From Linnemannia schmuckeri (taxonomy: Eukaryota > Mortierellomycota > Mortierellomycetes > Mortierellales > Mortierellaceae): a DNA stretch of 64,000 nucleotides. The notes beneath the pieces were generated by a model. The model searched no databases and was not told the DNA's origin. It was given only the letters and a program-made list of their open reading frames with translations. Below, one piece after another: positions 11,547 to 25,100 of the stretch; position 1 is the stretch's first letter; each line of letters starts with the position of its first letter. Location of the stretch: assembly GCA_029449235.1 (NCBI GenBank), contig JANATG010000021.1:248001-312000 (forward strand), given 5' to 3'. Both the position numbers and the translations under genes were made by a program.

Positions 11547-12043
11547 GATGTCGTTATCAAGGCTGTTTCCCAATTTGTTTTTTTCCGAGAGTGAGAGAGG
11601 GAGTGGGTGATGATGATATGTGCGTAACAAGTACAACATGCACACCGATAAGACTGCACTGATGGATGATGTGTTGTTAATGTGATCGCGTACGACAGAA
11701 TGCCCTTTCCCTTTAATCGTCTTCATTGCCCCTTGCCTGCTTGCTTGCTTGATTGCTGATTGTCCTTTTGTTGATATCCACGGATAAGGCAGCACGCGCA
11801 ATTTAAACCCCACCCGTGGATACACACAAACAAACATACACAAGTTCGGACAATGAGAGCAACCTTCTTGTCCCTCTCTATGTTCTGTACTTCCCCTTCT
11901 CTCCCATTCACCCCATCGTCCTCATTCATTATCAAGTCCTGGGGTCAGTTGGACTCTAATCGCATATCAGTATTCAATCCTATTCATTTCAATTCAGTCA
12001 CACACGCCTTTATCCAATCGCATTCCACGGACAAAAAAGATCG

Positions 12044-12046
<3 letters not shown>

Positions 12047-12076
<30 letters not shown>
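12047..12076 (+). repeat. T30 homopolymer
   Basis: Uninterrupted T tract between the MDH start and the UBA4 stop. Confidence 0.95.
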
Positions 12077-12077
<1 letters not shown>

Positions 12078-12552
12078 GTGGGTAGCTGGAGACAAGCAAC
12101 CACTTTGTGGGGCGAAAACCATCTCATCCCTTATAATCCCATTGTCCGAACCTTCTACACCCGACTTTTTACTAACCTTTTCTACTCCACCTTTATTTGA
12201 CCACCGGCATATCGCTGCCCCCGACTCACTTCGTAATTTCCTCTTTCTTCATCCATGACCAAGGAAACAGGGTAAACACCTGTCGCAATCACCCAGCAAT
12301 TGAAAACATTTTTTTTTTTTTTTTTTTTTTGGTTACAATTGTATCGGACTCCGATTTGCGTAGTAATGTCCATGCGCACTTTTCTCCCTTACTCTCTCTC
12401 ATACAGTGGTCCTATTTTTTTTTTAGCTCAAAAAAGATAAAAAGTCATGACGCACATGGCTTATCGGCAGGGAGGAACGACAATTCTATGGTGTTTACTA
12501 TTCTACAAACGATGCTCGATTCTCGTGCCGAACTATATACCTCTTTCACTTC

Positions 12553-14615
12553 TTAGTACTTGGGAAAGTCAGGGTCAATAGTATTGGACCACCTCTCTAA
12601 TCCACCGACAATATCCTTGACCTCTCCCGTCGTGATCCCATTCTCCTGCAATATCCTAACCGCCGGTTGCGAGTCGTTACCTCGACGACACACTACATAG
12701 ACGGGGCGATCTGTGTGACCCTCAAGGCTGGCTTTAACCTTCTCCAGTTCATTTGGGAGCGCCTTCAAGGGAATGTTGAGGGACGAGGGCAGGCTGCAGA
12801 TATCAAATTGGACCTTCTCGCGAACATCCAGAAGCAAATGTGGTACACTGTCCTTCAACAGCTCCTTATAGCTCTACATCATTTTCAAAAAACAACAGCA
12901 AAAACAATCAATTATCAACTGTGCCAACACTTATATCGCATATCAAAGCACCCTGCTTGAAAAAGGACCAAGCAGGCAACACTGTCAGACGCGTAAAAAC
13001 CATACCTGGCATGTTATCCGCTCGTTGTAAGGGATCAAGAACAAATCTGGTGTCTTGTCGGTCGCGCTGCTGCCACAGAATCGGACATAGTCGATGAGCT
13101 TAGTAATCGTCGGTGCATCACCGCACATGATGCAGTCGGCCTTGCGCTTCCGCAGCTTGATGGTCCTGAACATGGTTGAAGAGTTTGCCGAGAAGAGTGT
13201 CATTGTTGGTGGATCCTCCTCTACAAAGCGTTTAGTTATGAGAATATGTGGTGGTAGTGAGTAATTGAGATCAGTCGTGGCTCAACTGAACAGTGCAGCG
13301 TTTGTATGATATGGAGTCCGCGAAATAAGAGACGTGGTCCACGTAAGTAAACGTACTGTTGAGTCCGGTAGCAATCTTGATCGCCTCCAGCGCTTGAAGG
13401 CATCCAATGATTCCAGGAACTATTAGATGCAGACAAAATGAAGTAATACGTGTTTGTTCAGTACTTGGTCACACAAGACAAATCACTCCTCTAAATATTC
13501 ATCACCGTTATGACTTACCAACACCAAGAACGCCACCATCAGAGCAATTGGTCACAGTCTCCGAAGGAGGAGGGGTCGGGAATAGGCATCGGTAACAGGG
13601 CCCGCCACGGTAATTGTAGATCGTCAATTGCCCATCTAGGCGCAACGCCGATCCAGAGACAAGAGGCTTCTGACCCAACACACTAGCGTCGTTCAACAGA
13701 TACCGCGTCGCCACATTATCTGTTGCGTCAATGATGATATCGTAGGCGTTGATGATCTCCTGTGCGTTCGAACTCTCGAGTACCAGTTCGTGGATGACTA
13801 CTTCGCAGTGTGGGTTCAACCTGGAAGTGTCCGTAAAAAGTGCATGGGTTAGCTATGCAGGTCGTAAAATCAGTTCTCTGTGATAACAAGTCTTCTCCGC
13901 AGTCATAGTATGAATGCTGCTGACTTACAGTTGAACCGAGAGCGCTGCGGATCGGGCTTTGGGCATGCCCTGCCTGGCCTCATTGTGAATCACCTGTCGA
14001 TGCAAGTTCGAGATATCAACTGTGTCGTGGTCCACAATCCCCAGTCGACCGACTCCTGCTGCTCCCAGGTATAATGCGCATGATGCTCCCAGTCCTCCTG
14101 CGCCCACCACCAGCATTGAGCAGTTCCTTAGATCCATCTGTGCTATATAGTAGGGGGAGGACGACAAACAACGAGTCTTAGTTTTTCTTTCATGGCAGTA
14201 TGAAGATGATTGATGTAAGAGTGTAGAGTTGGAGGAGGAGGAGAGAGAGAGAGAACTTTAAACGAGAACCAGTGGTAGTGATAAAAAAAAACTGATCAGA
14301 CATGATAAAGTATGTACCTTGGATACCAAAGCCGGGCAAGATCAATTGCCGACCATAGCGAGCAATCTCGGGGTTTGTCAATGCCGCAACCTTCTCGAAC
14401 GGCGTGAACGCAGACGAAGAAGAGGGTGCTTTCTGAATGTCATTCGTGTCTGTGTCTCCATTGCTTGCATGCTTTTGTGTCCCAGCTGCTGATGCTTGTG
14501 CAATGCTTTGCTCAAGACGTAATGCGCGGACTTCCTGTTCGAGAGCTGTCTTTTCTTGCTCGAGGCGTTTCACCCTGACCTCAAGGGATTCTATTGTTGC
14601 TGTGGGTGTTGACAT
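12553..14615 (-). CDS. UBA4: UBA4/MOCS3: Urm1-activating E1-like adenylyltransferase and sulfurtransferase
   Basis: Adenylates and thiocarboxylates Urm1 (tRNA 2-thiolation, urmylation) and, in MOCS3-type enzymes, MoaD/MOCS2A for molybdopterin. Six exons (14615-14318, 14142-13929, 13820-13519, 13419-13357, 13220-13006, 12873-12553) give 470 residues. An N-terminal coiled-coil start (SLEVRVKRLEQEKTALEQEV) is followed by the E1 ThiF/MoeB fold with ATP-binding VVGAGGLGASCALYLGAAGV and DHDTVDISNLHRQ. Zinc ligands occur as two CxxC pairs (CYRC and CIMC), and the adenylation-domain cysteine lies in VTNCSDGGVLGV. The C-terminal rhodanese domain has its active cysteine in YVVCRRGNDSQ. I chose ATG 14615 because it precedes the coiled coil; an in-frame upstream ATG at 14654 would add 13 residues. 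Located 344 nt downstream of the PPR gene on the same strand; there is no operon-like link. Confidence 0.96.
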
Positions 14616-14959
14616 GTTTTTGTCCGTGCTGCGGGTGTGGAATGATTGAACCAAAACAGTAGAAAGGAGAGTTCGGCATCCCTCTTTTGTTTGTGGATAA
14701 GTTGAGCCAGCTCCACTTTTTTTTTAAAAGATAATAATTCGTGGCGCTGTTAAGGGGCCTGGGTCAATTTCCTAGAAGTGACCCACCCTTTCCGAGTTCG
14801 TAGCTCAAACTGGAGATCAACAACGCGCGTTAATATTCACAAACGACACGAATAGTTGTATGTGTTCAAACAAAATAAGCGTGAAGAATCATCACTCGCA
14901 ATTCCCACGAAGAAACTGCGAAAACGCATCAATGAAGTCTTCGAAAAATTACAATGTTT

Positions 14960-17112
14960 TTATTTTCTTCCTCGACTAGAGGTTGAAGGTGAGCTCTCGC
15001 CACCACCAAGAATAGGCTCCTCGCCATGGGTAACGGCGCGCTTCTTGTAGGACTTGCCGCCATCAGAATGGTAATCCGCAAGTGCAAACTCGAGTTGGTT
15101 GCGGATCTTAAGCGCCGTCTTCAACTCCTGGGTCAGATTCACGCCCTTGACAATCTTGTCTTCCTTGCCGTCACCACCACGCTTCGTCTCATCGTTGCTC
15201 CACTCCTCAGGGCTACTACTCTGAGCAACTTTTCCGTCGGGTCCGTGGAGCACTTCGGAGTAGGCCTTGACGGCCGCCCGAGCAATGTCGAGGTTCGCCC
15301 TTGGGAACTCGCGGCTCTTGATAACATTCTGCCATTGGCTCTCCTGCAGGATCTCGAGTGCCTCTGTCAGGTGATTCGTCCGGACGGCCACTCGGAGTGT
15401 CGTGGCTAGAGTCCAAGCATCATGAGAGATCCTTTCACCTGTCGAGCTCTGGCCCTTCTGGCTCCTCTTCTTGAACTCGTTGTACATCCCAAATGTCCTG
15501 TTCCAATCGTTCGCCTCGAAAGCAGTCTGGAGTCCCTGCTTCCACGAGGCACGGGTATGTTCCTGACCTAACGCCTCGATCTCATCAAAAGTCCTGAAGG
15601 CTCCGTTATAATCCTTGACCGCGGTTTGGAGGCGCATGTAGGTCGTCAGGTTACGGTTGCTGGGCTCGAATTCTGGAAAGGTTTCACGGATGAATTCCAT
15701 GTACCGAATCCCGCGGTCGAATTCTCCGAGTTGGGAACTGATCATCATAACAAGCTCCAACATCTCAGGCCGCGGGTCGTCTGCCTTGGCGGACTCGGCT
15801 CCTTTGCTGATGGTGAGTCCCTTGTTGGAGGCCGATTCGTCCAGAGCAACGGACGAGGTCTTGCGGGGTCCGCCCTGATGTCGTACATGTCCGTATCCTC
15901 CTGCTCCTCCTGCAGTGAAACCAGCGGGGACAACAGACGCAGCTCCCAATGGGGTTGGCAATCCAGTCTGCATGCCGTAGTAGGACTCAAACAGCCTGTA
16001 GCCTCTTCTGACATAGTCCGGGTTGAGTGCCTCTTTGCATGTCATCAAAATGGCGCCCAGCATTCCTGTATCCATGACGTCTCCATCCTCTCGACGGATA
16101 TTAGTCGTGTTCAGGTACTCGACCCAAACTCTCCATGCTCTCTCAAATGCCCGGTCGCCTCCGATCCGTCCGTAGGATTTGATCAGAGTCCCGTAGGTGA
16201 CGACTGTTGGTGCATCGGGTCCCTTCTTGGCCATGTCGTTATAGACCTGCTCCATCCCCTCGATGTTATTGCCAAGACGTTGATACATCCGGATCATGGA
16301 GTTTGCCTGCTCAACGGTGGGTGGGTGGTCGTACTGTGATTTGAGGCGGCTGTAGAGTGCTTGTGCGGCGGTGGTGTGTGAGGAAGAGAAGGCGAATGTT
16401 GCGAGTCCTCGGAGGAGGATGGTGTATGTTTCCGACTTTACTGACAGTCCGCGTTTCTCCATCTAATTATCCAGAAAAGAGGGTTCTCAGTCAATCGGCC
16501 ACTCAAAAGTTTGCCTTCCAATTGTCGAGTCTTCCAGCGTAACGCATGCAGGGTAAAGGTGTTTACCTCGATGATGAGGGGCTCGATATTGTAAACCTGG
16601 TTCTGCTTGAGATACTCGTTCAAGATCCGTCCCAGCATGAAATCCCAGTCCCGCTGATACCGCGCCTCCATGACATGATCCAGAACTTGCTGCGGTGTGC
16701 GGTTCTTTTGAACGTATTTAGCAAAGTCCTTGGTGACAAGTAGGTGCCCGCTGGGTAAGCCATAGGGTGTTGATGTCGACGAGGCTGTGGCGACTGCTCT
16801 CGTGGGTGATGACCTCCTTGAATATGATGACGACGGCTTTGGCGTTACTGCTGCTGGTGGTGAAGAGTGTATAGGTGTAGTGTCATCGATACTGGTGCCT
16901 CCGACAAAGGCAGAGACAAACTCCTTCCGAGGGTGAGGTGAGGAGGTTGTACGACGAGGAGTGCGTGAAGCTGGAGTTGTTCTGATCGGAGTGTCGAGGG
17001 AGGAAGCGAAGCGGGTGTTGAGTGATGAGGTTGGTGGTCGTTGTGTCCTCGCCAGGGTGAGATTCCGTATCCGGAGGCCGAGGTTGGGTGATGTCCGAAG
17101 TAGTGCCGCCAT
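14960..17112 (-). CDS. Pentatricopeptide-repeat protein, probably mitochondrial
   Basis: Two exons (17112-16567 and 16462-14960) give 682 residues. The first about 110 residues are Arg/Ser/Thr-rich without acidic clusters (MAALLRTSPNLGLRIRNLTL, TRFASSLDTPIRTTPAS), a typical mitochondrial import presequence. They are followed by PPR-like helical pairs, for example VKSETYTILLRGLATFAF, EQANSMIRMYQRLGNNIEGM and TVVTYGTLIKSYGRIGG. Known fungal PPR proteins of this form bind mitochondrial RNA for processing, stability or translation. Which target this one has cannot be seen. The start at 17112 was chosen because an upstream in-frame ATG would add a non-targeting MFTQEHILQDT in front of the presequence. 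Long open frames on the opposite strand are shadows. Confidence 0.85.
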
Positions 17113-19177
17113 TGTGTCTTGGAGAATATGTTCTTGTGTGAACAAATGAGAGCTGTGGTTTTGCCGAATGCAGTGATGTCAAAGGTTTGTTGTCAGACAA
17201 GCAGCCAATGTGACTGTCAATCAACAACTGGACCCTGCGGTGCCTGAGGAAGAGAGGGCACGCATCGATCCAAACAGATCATCCAGACACTCAAACTAAT
17301 CTATCAAAAATTAAACACAAACAGTGGCCGTCATTCGACGTTTGCTTGCCTGCCTGTATGGTTTTTTTTTTGTTTTTATGTTTGTTTTCGCTTGAATGTG
17401 TCAGCAATTGGAGGCATGTATGGACGCCCCCGGGGCTCCTCTTGACCAACGTGGCAAAGGTTGACACATTATTCAGTTGCGACAGTTGTACTTTTCATGA
17501 AAAGGAGTCGTCTTTCAAACCACAAGAATAGGAAAAGAAGGGGTTCAGAGTAACAGGCGATGTTAAAGAGGCGATGTTAAAGAGGCGAAAATGACGGAGT
17601 CTCGTATTTTTAATACGGCTGTAGGAGTAGTAGAATAAAAATCAAGGAGAAGGGAGTCGAATACAGAAAAAAAACAGAGGAGGGAGGGAGTTACAGAGGA
17701 TTTGTTCAAGAGGGAAGGATGAAGAGGAGGAAGGGGGTTCGGACACATGAACGGAGGTGAATTATAAAGATGAGACGAGATTTTGAGGCTGCTAATAGTA
17801 AAACGCGCTTGGACTGTCCCTTGATGCTTGTCCTCGTCCTCGAGAAATACTAAAAAGAATGAAGTCGCCCCTTGTGAAAATGCTAATGCAGCTCGTAAAC
17901 ACAAACTACAAAAATAAAAGACACTGGAGCTGGCGCAATTTGTTTATTTATTCGCGGTTGCCGTATTCACCAGTGTTGTGGATGAGGTGAAGGTGCCAAC
18001 CGGCGAGGTTGTTTGTTCGTCCGTTTGTGTTTTGTTAAAGAAGGACGTCGTCCGGCGTCAATGCATCGTAACTCGTTCTGTGGTAGCATACATGGGGAGG
18101 CGTGTGGATAGGCGACTGAGAAAGAATGAGAGATAGAAAACACAGCAGGAAAAAAGAGAGCGCTGACAGGAACTGTGGTTTAAGATGGATACGATAGGAC
18201 TGAGGTCAACGGGCGTGTGAATTACTCGTTGGTATCCTCCCGACTCCTGCTATTGTCACACACGCAAAGGGTATACAGGAGTGAATGGGTCCAGTTTGGT
18301 CATCGTGTTATATGGGTATCCCGCCCGGTTCTCCTTTCTCTCTCCTACGCTCTCTTTTCACTCCTTTCTCACTTCTGAGCTCACTTTTCAACCTCCTCTC
18401 TTATTTTTCCTCTTCCATTTTTTCCCTCCCTTTTCTCCCTTCTTGATGCTCACGTTCCTGTTTGTGCTGACTGCCTGAGCTCCCAGTCATACTTGCCACT
18501 TCCACTCCCCACCGCCAGTCTGGTAACCTCAACAGACTTCTCTTTCCTTCTTACTCACTCATTCATTCATTCACGCTCAATCGACATTCACTTCTTGCAT
18601 TCATCTTCCTTTTTTTGCGATTCACCCTACATTCCCCCATTCATTCATGACCACCTCCAGTTACACACACACACGCCTCACTCCCCTTTTCGACCAACTA
18701 ACCCCACTTACTGCACTCTCTCGCAACTACCTTCACATATTTTCCTGAGTTCTTCACTTCCAAACACCTCAACTCCTTACCGCACCTATTCACCCACCTA
18801 CTCTTGTAGCTGTCATCCAAACCTTCGACCTTCACCCAGCTTCTACCTTTCTTCACCTTTTACACTCTTGTCACCTCAACTTTTCCTCTTTTGCACTCGC
18901 TCCAATATAATTCATCTTGGCATACACCTACTCTTATCGCCAACTAATTTCTGTGAGCCACAAAGTTAATCCAAGACATAACGCGTCCAACTGATCGAAC
19001 TGCACGCGTCAAAAAGTATAGTCACATCGCTCATCCCCAGACACCAAAGAGTAGTCTCCATCCCTCTTTTTGAGCCCTGCAGGGACACAGCCCTTCCTGG
19101 GCTTTGTTCCAACCCTTGCACTTACACCATCTTTTTTTCTTCTTCGCCTCCTCAACATTCGCAATAGTCTTCCTTCA
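17113..19177. other. Divergent intergenic region between PPR and RAX2-like genes
   Basis: From about 18290 to 18960 the plus strand is almost continuously pyrimidine-rich with small CA/CT repeats and little G. This is probably a promoter plus long leader of the RAX2-like gene. Open frames there encode only low-complexity Ser/Pro/Thr/Phe strings. Around 18980 and 19003 two ACGCGTC motifs occur. No gene is supported between 17113 and 19177. Confidence 0.6.
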
Positions 19178-22100
19178 ATGGCAGAACTCGACCCTCCGCT
19201 ACCAACAACAATAGCATCTTCATCAACCACATCATCACAATCATCCGTACCAGCATCTCTTTCCACCCTTACTCAACTCCCATCAAGGCTACCCACCACC
19301 CACCGACAGTGGCTCAGGATGCCAACGCTCACTCTCCTTGCAACGATCTCACTCTACACAACCACTGCCCTCCTCGCCTACCTCTCCATCCTTCCAATCA
19401 CCACTAATGCGTCCATGGTCGTCGCCTCCCCAGCACGGGTACCCCTATCCATCACCAACCGCAAGGACACCCAATCTCCAACAGTCCTTCACACAATGGT
19501 GCCACCACCTGTCGATTTTGCTCTGTTGGGACAAATGGCTGTTCTAGGCGATTTTGATGCACTCACCCCCGTGATCACAACTGGACAACAAAACACCTTC
19601 GAGAGTAATACCTTCTCAATTCTAGAGTTGACAAAAGTACCCTCAGCAACAGCGACAGGAGGAAGAGGGACGGGAAAGATATTGTCGGTACCCGTACTAT
19701 TGGGGAGTTTTGCGATCGATCCACCATTACAGCCACCAACACCTGGATCTCCAGTTTCAAGGACAGCAACCGCAGGGATCACAGCAACCTGTGTCCTAGA
19801 CGACGCACCGCACCAGATCTATATCGCTGGCAATTTTAAGCAAATCCCAACTACTATAACTATGATCAATAACTCGACGAATTCCAACAGTCCAATTCCT
19901 GCCAACACGTTCCCGAGCTCAGGACTCAACTATGTCGGCATGTACGATTCGAGGCTGAAGCGGTTCTTACCCATGGAAAATGGTTTAGATGGCCCTGTTC
20001 AAGATCTGCTGTGCGATTCTATCACAAAGCAGGTTTACGTCGTGGGTCAGTTTATGGGCCCCCTACAGTTGGAGTCGCTTTCAGAGATCGGAAGTAGTAA
20101 TAGTAGTGGGTACCAGATACTTAGCTCGTTCGGTGGCGGTGCCGCGGTATGGAAGCGGAGGTCGGATGTGCCTATTGAGAGTGACTCGTCTTCCTCTATG
20201 GAATCATCGTCAGTGGCCACAAGGGCATCAGGAAACTGGGCGGCGTTACCGTTCAAAGGTGTAAATGGTATTGTGACGAGCGTCACCAAGGCTCAGGATG
20301 GCACCTTTTATTTCGGAGGTCAGTTTGATACCACTACCGATGGAGAGGCGTATAGCGCACCCGATACCCAGCCCGTCAACCTCGATATTGCCAAGGTAAC
20401 TCAACCAAACCTTTTAAGTTGTGAACAAATCCGTTAGGTTTTGTTTCTGAAACACGAAAATAACACATATTGTTTACTATTGGTACCTTTTAGGTGATGA
20501 CGGGGAATGGACTGAATGCAGAGCAGGACAGGAACATCATCTGCCAACCGTCAACAGCAGCACACGGAAATTGGGTCATGCGGGACAACATCCCAGGCTA
20601 CTGGCGCGTCCTCTTCCCGTACTACATCACCCCAACTCTCTTCCGCCTCTGGAACGTCGACACGAATCAGGGCCCCGAATTCGCTAACAGAGGCACAAAA
20701 ACCTTCTCCATCCTGGCCCTCCCCTCCAACCAGTTCCTCAACCTCTCCTATATTGACCCTATTACGCATCTCCAACAGTACTGTACGGTCTGTACTTTGG
20801 AATCCAGAAGCGTCGCGGCCACTGTGCATCAGGGGTACCAGGATTTCTTGGTCGTGACGCCGACGTTGTTGAACGCGGCGCAGATTGATATCGTCTCATG
20901 GGAGGGTCTAGGTGGTGGGCTAGGCGGGGTTGAGGTATACCAATCTGAGATCTTTGTCCGTGCGGTCGATGAACTCAACTTTTCATCTAAATGTGCCTCG
21001 AACTACGCAGAAGCTGCGGCGTTGAACGCGTCAGGGACCAACCACAAGGACAACAAGGATAGAACGGCGTATTCGAGCTTCCTGGGTGCTGACTGGGTCA
21101 CAACCAAGATGGAGGGTGGTTGGCAGACTGTCCAGGTGGCCAACGTCTCGGCGACCGATGCCGCTTCAAGGCAACAGGCCTATGTTGACATGTCGCCGTA
21201 CCTCCAAGAGTCGGGTCTCTATGATGTCTACTTCTACACCCCTGCCTGCTCTGGTGGGTCTTCAAGTGGAGCAACAGGGTCCAAACCCTCAAACGCGTGT
21301 ACGGATCGTGGGTTTGTCGATGTGAGTATGTATTTTGGCTCATCCGATAATGTCATCACTTTAACATTGTCGCAGACCAACACTGCCGACAAGTACGACA
21401 AGATATATTCAGGCATGATCTCACATACCACGCCGGACTTCAGACCCCATGTGGTTGTACGACCCTCGGCCGCCAAGACAGGGACCAGTGGTGGCGGGGC
21501 TACCCAAACCGTCATTGTCGACTCGATCCAGTTTGTCAAGCAGGCAACCCTCAACAACACCAACAGTCTTATCTTTTATCGTCCAAGTACTTCAGTTGTT
21601 ACTTCAGATTTCGAGAAAGATAGCAAAGATACCATTCAGGGGTTGGATGACTCTACTTGGGGTAACTTGCCGACTCAGATCCCGTCCGGTTCATTGGTGA
21701 ACGCCTTGGTCTCGTACTTTGGACCTTTTGGTTCTTCCGCTACCCCGACATCAATGCTGTTCATTGCCGGTGCGTTCCAGGGTACTACATACAGCAACAT
21801 TGTTGGATGGGATGGGTCTAATTACCAAGACCTTGGTGGAGGCGGGTCTTCCTCAGGTCTGGATGGTATAGTATCCGGTATGGCTCTCTACCAGTCCTCG
21901 CTTTATGTTGTCGGCTCTTTCCATCGCGCCCTCACAACCTCTACTGCCGCGGTGTCTGATTTCGGTGGATTGGCAATCTATGATATTGTCTCCCAGACAT
22001 GGACACCCTTCGGGAACGCAACCCAGACTTTCCAACCCAATGCTCAGTTCCGCAGCATCGAGCTCTCAACGGGTCCCAATGGACAGTTTCAGTTTATCAT

Positions 22101-25100
22101 TGCGGGACAGTTCTCATGGACTGGAGGAGAGAACCGGACAGAGACGTCGGCGGTGTGGGATCTGGATAATCAGCGATGGGTCCGCGGTCAACAGAAATCT
22201 GCCGACAACGAGTTCCAGTTTGGGTATGTCCAGGGCGAGATCTCGTACTTGAACCGCGTGCTCGGATCGAGCAGCAACACTGCGTCTGAAGGGTCAAGCT
22301 CAAGCTCACCTGTTCTATTGGTGGCTGGAATGATTGATTCGCTGGATACCTATCAAGTCGGTTCACCAGAGAATGTCGCCTGGTTGACGACATCCGGAGT
22401 CCTAAAAACGACAAATCTCTCGCCGGCCATCTTGACATCCTCACCCGCTCCTGGCTTTGCCAGTGACGACGTATCAGGCGCAACCTCCGCCTCGACTGCA
22501 ACTACATCTCTATCCCAGACGAACGCAGGGATCATGTATTACAATCCTACAGCTGGAGCTTGGGTCACACTGGTCGGTGGCGCTCATGCAGACGGATCCA
22601 TTGGCGCAGGGTACTTCAATTCCCCAACGGCGTCCAATCCAGTCCTCACCTTCAAGCAGCTTAACCTCGCCGCTGCTTCTTCATCCCCCATCACCGGAGA
22701 GGTTCTGGCACTGGGACTTCAAAAAGAAGAACAATCAGGTTTCACAGCCAAAGGGTCCGGAAGCGACCTCCTCCTCCTCGGAGGTTCCTTCAAATCGGCC
22801 TCATCTCCAGGAATCAGTAGCCTGTTGATCTACGACCTCTACACCGACCAGCCCATCGCTGCGACACCAGCACTCCGAGGATTTTCAAACCGTGGCAATC
22901 CGATCGTGAACGTGATCAAATCCCGACCTGGGCACAAGTCTGGTGCTTTAGTCATCGCTGGTGACTTTTCGGGTGTTGGGAACGAGGTCTCGTGTGAGCT
23001 AATTTGTGTCTGGGACCCAGCTCAGGCGAGGACGGCGATTGACAAGAAGAAATCATTGGAAGGGAGCTTCAGGAATGTGTATGGCGATGGGACAGGGAGC
23101 AAGAAGCATATGGGGGTTTTGAAGGGCGTCGTTAACGATATCACCTTTGAAGATGTAAGTTCTCCTCTCTTTTTTCTCTTACTTAATGTTGATAAAGCAT
23201 ATCCACTTGTGCGTAGCTCACACTCATAGCCATTTTTCTTCCTTCCTCTTCCCTTTTACCTTCATGCCTTCTTTTGACGCTCTATTAGGACAAGAATATG
23301 TTTGTGGCGGGAGATTTAATAGTGAACGGCGTGGCGTGCGGAGTGGCAAGCTTCAATTTCGATCATGGCAAATGGACGACATTCGGGTCAATCCTAGATT
23401 CTCCCAAGAGCTCCTCCTCTCCTTCTGCAGCAACGACCCGGTCCCCTGGACCCGATACTCTGCCAGGACCTGTTAGCGCGATCGCGCATGATTCCTTGTT
23501 CCATCGCTTCTTTGTCGCCGGAAGGTACTAGACAAACTTGCAGTCAGATCGAGTGATGTTGTTTGAGGATTTGATGTATGGGCTTCAGCATGCTAACATA
23601 TTGTTTTTGTGCTGGATTTGATAGGAGTGTGACAGATGGATCTGCGTACTTCAAGAAGTGGAATGGACAGCGTTTTGTTCGCGTTTGTAAGTTAATACTT
23701 TCATCGTTTTCACTCGATATTTAACGTCCTCTGATTCGTACCCTACTGAACCTTTTTTTAAAAAATCAATACTAACACCTGTCAATGCATGATTCTCCTG
23801 CATCAAACATCAAAACAATACAGCATCCGACTTCATGCCAACGAGCGAGATACACAGGATTGAGATCCTTCCCGCTTCTAAGGATGCGCCAAACCGCTCC
23901 GCAACGGTCTCCTCCTCCTCAGCCGCGCCTATCCAACCCACAGCTTCTTCTCCCACCGATGATGACCATAATGACCCCCCCTCCAATCCTAATGACACCG
24001 CCACAACAACGCCACCCTCGTCCTCATCGCCACCCTTAGCAACCGCGTCTGCTGCAGCGTCCGGAAACATCATTGATCCAAACGATACCACAAACATCCT
24101 CGAACAAGGATACATCCTCCTCATCTCCGGAAAAATTGTTCTCGGCAACCCGTCCTCCTCTTATTCCTTGTCTGCGTCAGGATCTGCGGCGACGATGGGT
24201 TCGATGAGTGCGACGAGCAGTCGACAAGAATCGTCATCGTTGGCGTTTTTTGATGGACAGTCTTGGTTCCCTTTCTTGCAGAGCTCTAGGAATGCGTCGA
24301 TTTCGGTATCGCCCTCGTCTTTTGTCGCCGATGCTACTACTGCTTCCGTTTCACCTCAACTGACAGCTAGAGATCTCCTCCACTTGTCTCAACAGCACCC
24401 AGGAGACCTCTCACACTTCCTCGCAAAACGCGCCGACCTCACCTCCTCACCAACAATCCCCCCAACACCCCTCCAGGGCCACATCCGCGTCCGAGACCAA
24501 GGGATTTTCCGGGCATTAGCAATCGCTCACTTGCCCCGAATTATCGCCCGCGAATACCTCTCCGTGCCCCTCGTCATCCTCATCTCTATCGCAATTTCCC
24601 TCGCTCTCATCACACTGATTGTCCTCTTCGGATTCCTCTATATCTGGTTGAAACGCCGCCTTTCAAAAGACGACTCGGCAGCGGCGGCGACGAGACCGCG
24701 ACTGGGGTCGAGTTTTATGGAGGACGGGTATGATGGCTATCTCCATCGGACCGGTGGACCCCGCGGAGGGTTGTACTCTGCAGACTCCTCATTGGGGCCA
24801 AGCCAAGGCGCAGCTTTTGTGGAAGGCAGCACTACTGCTATGGCGCCCAAGAAATCGGGCTCGTTCTTCAGGCGATCCAAATCTGAAAAGAACAACGAGC
24901 CCGAGAGCTCGCAAGCATTGATGGAAAGTCTAGGTATCACTAGCGCATTGGAGTCTGCAAGGGTCTACCGCGCCCAGCGGAAGAATAGTACTGGTGCTGT
25001 GAATGCCCTTGCGGGCCGTCCCACTATGCGCGAGAAACCCGGTACGGTGGGTACATTTGCAGGAATGAGCGTTGCAGGAGGAGGAGGAGGAGGAGTAGGA

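Larger units (their letters stand above)
11352..12552. other. MDH 5' flank / UBA4 3' flank, simple repeats and homopolymers
   Basis: No gene seen. It contains the interrupted GAGT-type microsatellites (11365-11405 and 11463-11480), an A34 tract at 11511-11544, a T30 tract at 12047-12076 and a T22 tract at 12309-12330. Long open frames across these tracts are low-complexity artefacts. Confidence 0.6.

Noticed and set aside
11210..11843. Two long overlapping minus-strand frames with Thr-His-Ser-Leu repeats
   Set aside because: They translate the GTGA microsatellites and the A34 tract around the MDH first exon; low complexity in both frames.
15626..16339. A 237-codon plus-strand frame opposite the PPR gene
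   Set aside because: It is antisense to the well-supported PPR coding frame and has no recognisable domain; a codon-bias shadow.
18493..18969. A 158-codon plus-strand frame with Ser/Pro/His/Thr-rich sequence
   Set aside because: Pure translation of the CT-rich leader before the RAX2-like gene; no ordered segment.
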